Of a stretch of 64,000 nucleotides of DNA, positions 60,688-64,000 are shown one piece after another. Source of the DNA: Xestospongia muta (Eukaryota; Porifera; Demospongiae; Haplosclerida; Petrosiidae); assembly GCA_963693285.1 (NCBI GenBank), contig OY848928.1:1364501-1428500 (forward strand), read 5' to 3'. The notes below the pieces were generated by a model that had not been told where the DNA came from, did no database searches, and saw only the letters and a list, made by a program, of their open reading frames with translations. A program made the translations under genes and the position numbers. Each line of letters opens with the position of its first letter. Position 1 is the stretch's first letter.

Positions 60688-62635
60688 TCACCATATCATC
60701 AAGGTCATTGGCCAGCCATCATCTAAATACTTCACTTTACCAAAATCACTGCAACATTCTCCATTTAATAATTGTCTGATTGTGTGCTGTTTGTATATCA
60801 TACACACATGATTTTTTAAAATTTTAAATGATATTTGTAAACATACTTCATTTGCTTTGATTGTTGTTCTAATGAACCTTCTTGTAAATATGCAATCACT
60901 GATACAATGATAGAGTATTAGATATAGTATTCACATATATGAATAACATACTGATCTGATTTGTCACGTTAAAAATTCGGATAACTTTTAAGGTAAAACT
61001 CCTTGCCCCATTTTTGTTTTGTACAAAAGATGTCGTCCTTATCTGTTACTGGTTGAGATGTAAATGATGGAAGTAGTATGTCATTGTCCTCTAAATCTTC
61101 TTCTAAATACCAATAAACATAGAATTTATAGAACTATATGCTTACGATCCATTATATAATTAATTTCATTTTCTCTATCACAACCTAAACTTAACATAGT
61201 TTGGAATTACAATCATTCATTAATCATGTAGTTTATAATGTACCTGGGTTGACATAAGTTTTAATGGTTTCTACGTAATTTGGAGGAACAATTTCCATAT
61301 GCACTTCTGCTACTGAACAGCTAGGAATTAACAGACAATGTATTAATATACATTATTTCATGGACAACATACCTTATTTTAAGGATCCATTTCTTGTAAG
61401 TTGTCAGCTATTTTTATAAATAATGTCAACATGTAATAAACAGTCTCTACCTCAAAATTATCCTCATCGTATGGTATTCTGAGATAACTTGCCACATACT
61501 GTTAAATTTAATTATCTGATGTAAATGTTAAATCTTAGCTATGCTTTTCACATACCTTACATATATATACATTTCTGTACATGTTGGGCCATGTGTCCTT
61601 ATGATTAAATATGTCAGGGTACCCATTTTTAATTAAATCATTTACCAACCTTCACCACATTAATTTTCCAATTGTTATATTTTCTTGCTTCCTTCATTAC
61701 TGTTGCCCTCCACGTAGCAACTGCTTTCCTGTAAGTTTGTCTCAATCATGTGCAGTATCGCATGTGAATATACCTGAAAGTTTCAATGAGTTCATTTGCT
61801 TTATCACTTATTTTGTCATGAATAGTATATACCAATACATCCTTATTCTCATGTTGGCTGAACTGTAATAGATAAAGTGGTGATAGTGCATGTGTTTTAT
61901 TAGTTTTCACTCACTAGTACCATGTCCTCTTTCAAAATAGGACAAATTATCAGGAATATCTCTCCATATCATTAGTCTCCACTAGACCTCTGTTGTATAT
62001 ATGGTACATACTCAAGACTTCTTCATTATACCTTACTTTCATGTAAAAACATGGATTCACTCTCAAATTCTGACATGGATTTTCTTGTCATGCAAATTTG
62101 TAAGTCAGCACTGTTTATGACTTCAACATAACCCAAATCCTTTATAATAGAGTATTGTTCAAAGATGACATATTTGATTATTTCAATTACTGACTATATA
62201 AAAGGTTTCAAATTTGTTGTTACTAATTGTCTTCAAAACATTTATAAAAAGTATACTGTCTACATTTATTTGAGTGTATTATTAATGATTAGACATTTGA
62301 GATGGACTGTACCTTAGATGAAATAAATTTTTCACTGTTTGTTAATTCTTTTATGTCTTTTAAATTGAGGTTTATGTCATCCAATGACAACACAGTCAAA
62401 CTATCGTCAATGGATAATATTGTTTTAAGTGCCAAACCATTGCTCTTATTCAGTGGGATTTTGTGGGCATTAATAACTGACATTTCTGATTGCATTGTTT
62501 CACTTGTCTCTGTTTTAGTGTTAACTACTAAATAGAACAAACTGGAATGGAATGTTTTGTGTTTAACAACTCACAATTAGAGTTAAAGTGTACTGGTGGA
62601 AATTCATTATCATCATCGCTGTTGCTTTCAGACAT
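60688..62635 (-). CDS. Unrecognised multi-exon gene
   Basis: A series of short exons with consistent splice sites can be read from ATG at 62635 (MSESNSDDDNEFPPVHFNSN, donor phase 1). The second exon is 62312-62535 (VNTKTETSETMQSEMSVINA ... LNLKDIKELTNSEKFISSK). Later pieces are TRKSMSEFESESMFLHE, RDIPDNLSYFERGHGT, FSQHENKDVLVYTIHDKISD with KANELIETFR, KAVATWRATVMKEARKYNNW, DTWPNMYRNVYICK, YVASYLRIPYDEDNFE, LTTYKKWILKIR, CSVAEVHMEIVPPNYVETIK, EDLEDNDILLPSFTSQPVTD with KQKWGKEFYLK, then IAYLQEGSLEQQSKQM and HTIRQLLNGECCSDFGKVKY. The end is either 60969 (readthrough stop) or 60688. The product is about 350-400 residues, mostly helical, with no signal peptide or membrane segment. I do not recognise a family. 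It follows a Ulp1-like gene on the same strand by 134 bp. Confidence 0.5.
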
Positions 62636-62769
62636 AGTGTACAAGACTGGTTATCAACAAGAATTGACTTATTTAAGAATTTTGTGTGAATCACTAACTT
62701 TCTTGCTTATGAAGATTATTTAGCTCCAACAAGATCATTGTTCGAGCTATTTGAGCTTCACTCTATGAT

Positions 62770-64000
62770 TTATGTAACCTGCCTATGCAAGTAGGCATTT
62801 TTTACATTTACTTCTTTAAAATTTAATTTTCTCTTCTCGATGAAACACTTTGCTGCCTGTAAACGTAAATGAACATTATACAAGTTAATGAAGTCTTACC
62901 ATGCAGACAAATACCCCACAATCACAGGCATTACTCTGTGTTGGACTGTTGCACATCTATGGATGTACAAGTACCATAAAAATGAATTAGTGTAACATAC
63001 TTTGGAATCACAGTATCTCCACTCACAAATGGATAGTTTAAACTTTGACAGTCTACACAAATATAGCCTGCTTTTTTCAAAAGTTATCTTATGCAATAAT
63101 TCCTTACCATATGCTATTAATTAAATTAGGCCAACTATTATGATATGAATCGACTTCATATATGAACCACTAAAGCCTCTTGCTTTTAATAATGAAAGGA
63201 ATATGGAGTCGACAACAGCAATATTCCTCTAGTTTTAACAATTTCTGTGACATGCATGTAAAATTATTTGACTTACATCCTTTGCTAACAATATTAAGTA
63301 ATTCATTATTACCTACACAAGTAGATACTATTATATAATATATACAATGATTATATATGTATATGTATATGTATACTTATGTGTGTGTATGTATATATAA
63401 TAATTTATGGATATATATATATATAGTTTACTTCTGCAGTTAGCCACACTCCTGGCTGTAAGGTGTTGTACGGTGCCTTGATCTCTTTCCAGTTCTTTAT
63501 CATATATATATAGAATAAATTCTTTGCTAGCAATGCACTTACTATTTCCTTGTCTTCATTAACAACTAATGGACTCTGATAGAAATATATTGTAACAGTA
63601 AAGCATTAACATTTTAACAACAGACTGACTTCTCTCCATGATAAAATTGGTGGACAATCATCAATCACTTTCAATACGGTCTATACAAGTTTAGTTAGTA
63701 TAATTAATTACAATATGTATTATGTGATATGAAATAATTTCATACTAACCTCCGACTCATCCGACTTGTATATAGCTAGACATACATTTCTCTAAGAGGC
63801 AATCATAATGATGTATTGTTTTCATTAGCTTTACTCACAGAAATATAGTCTATATTTCTGTTGTAATCATAGTTAGTAATTATGTTATTGTCATCATATT
63901 CAATCCACTCTCCACCAGGTGTTTTCACTAATACATGCTGTGTCTATTGTTTTTGTTTTAATATAGGTAACTTATAGCTTTATAATAACTTACAGTGACC
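62770..64000 (-). CDS. Ulp1/SENP-like (C48) cysteine protease, 3' part of gene
   Basis: Small exons read in order are: TQHVLVKTPGGEWIEYDDNN with YDYNRNIDYIS (about 63838-63942); RNVCLAIYKSDESE; TVLKVIDDCPPILSWRE; SPLVVNEDKEI; NWKEIKAPYNTLQPGVWLTA, E|VIMNYLILLAKD (the WLxxExIxxY entry motif of Ulp1-type proteases); a probable VVDSIFLSLLKARGF exon; further uncertain exons; then CNSPTQSNACDCGVFVCM (about 62900-62955), which carries the catalytic Gln-x(5)-Cys-Gly box; and AAKCFIEKRKLNFKEVNVKN to the stop at 62770. The catalytic His and Asp exons were not confidently located. Such enzymes cleave SUMO, NEDD8 or similar modifiers, and Ulp1 domains also occur in some DNA transposons. The gene continues beyond the window, so a transposon origin cannot be judged. 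Confidence 0.55.

Overview
The window looks like nuclear DNA of an early-branching animal, most plausibly a demosponge (Amphimedon queenslandica is a guess from style, not tested). The reasons are: clear metazoan orthologues (HAUS1, CCDC87, LYSMD3/4, NEIL1, CMTR2, HSD17B4, EIF2B5); very short GT-AG introns (many of 45-60 nt); AT-rich spacers of only 80-300 bp; many head-to-head gene pairs; and giant death-domain/ankyrin genes. One assembly gap (200 N) lies at 34899-35098.

Layout. 1-2008: first exon of an SHB-type SH2 adapter (minus). 2312-7011: two-exon gene for a PX-like/PH/actin-related fusion protein (minus), head-to-head with a LysM membrane protein gene (7170-8844, plus). 9017-11128: intronless eIF2B-epsilon (minus), head-to-head with HAUS1 (11208-12719, plus). 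HAUS1 runs tail-to-tail into the roughly 30-exon CCDC87 gene (12764-20211, minus), and one CCDC87 intron holds a complete antisense gene for a secreted fibrinogen-domain protein (13718-14509). 20398-30084 (minus) carries three consecutive genes for long coiled-coil proteins that share a C-terminal motif resembling the Rab11-binding domain of Rab11-FIPs. Two are tandem membrane-anchored paralogues; the third adds an N-terminal ubiquitin-like/RA-type domain and a PDZ domain. 30209-34800 is HSD17B4 (peroxisomal multifunctional enzyme 2, ending SKL), starting head-to-head with the RA-PDZ gene. The 5' half of a cytochrome P450 gene (35099-35895, minus) runs into the gap. CMTR2 (36024-42735, plus) is followed by two tandem death-domain/ankyrin genes of more than 2,100 residues (42951-49334 and 51147-57623), then NEIL1 (58393-59846, minus), an unrecognised multi-exon gene (60688-62635, minus), and the 3' part of a Ulp1/SENP-like cysteine protease gene (62770-64000, minus, open at the window edge).

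The most informative structure is a tandem segmental duplication of about 8.2 kb. Between the two ankyrin genes lie a broken copy of the CMTR2 penultimate exon and a broken copy of the NEIL1 3' end. The ancestral order was therefore CMTR2-ANK-NEIL1, and one unit spanning the 3' end of CMTR2, the ANK gene and the 3' end of NEIL1 was duplicated. Inside it, a 260-bp tract is almost identical between the two ankyrin genes, as expected from recent gene conversion. The two novel-looking protein architectures (PX-PH-actin and RA-PDZ-coiled coil-FIP-like) and the FIP-like gene cluster are the best candidates for undescribed biology.

Exon calls were made by eye from splice consensus, reading phase and remembered family sequences. 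No alignment or database search was run.
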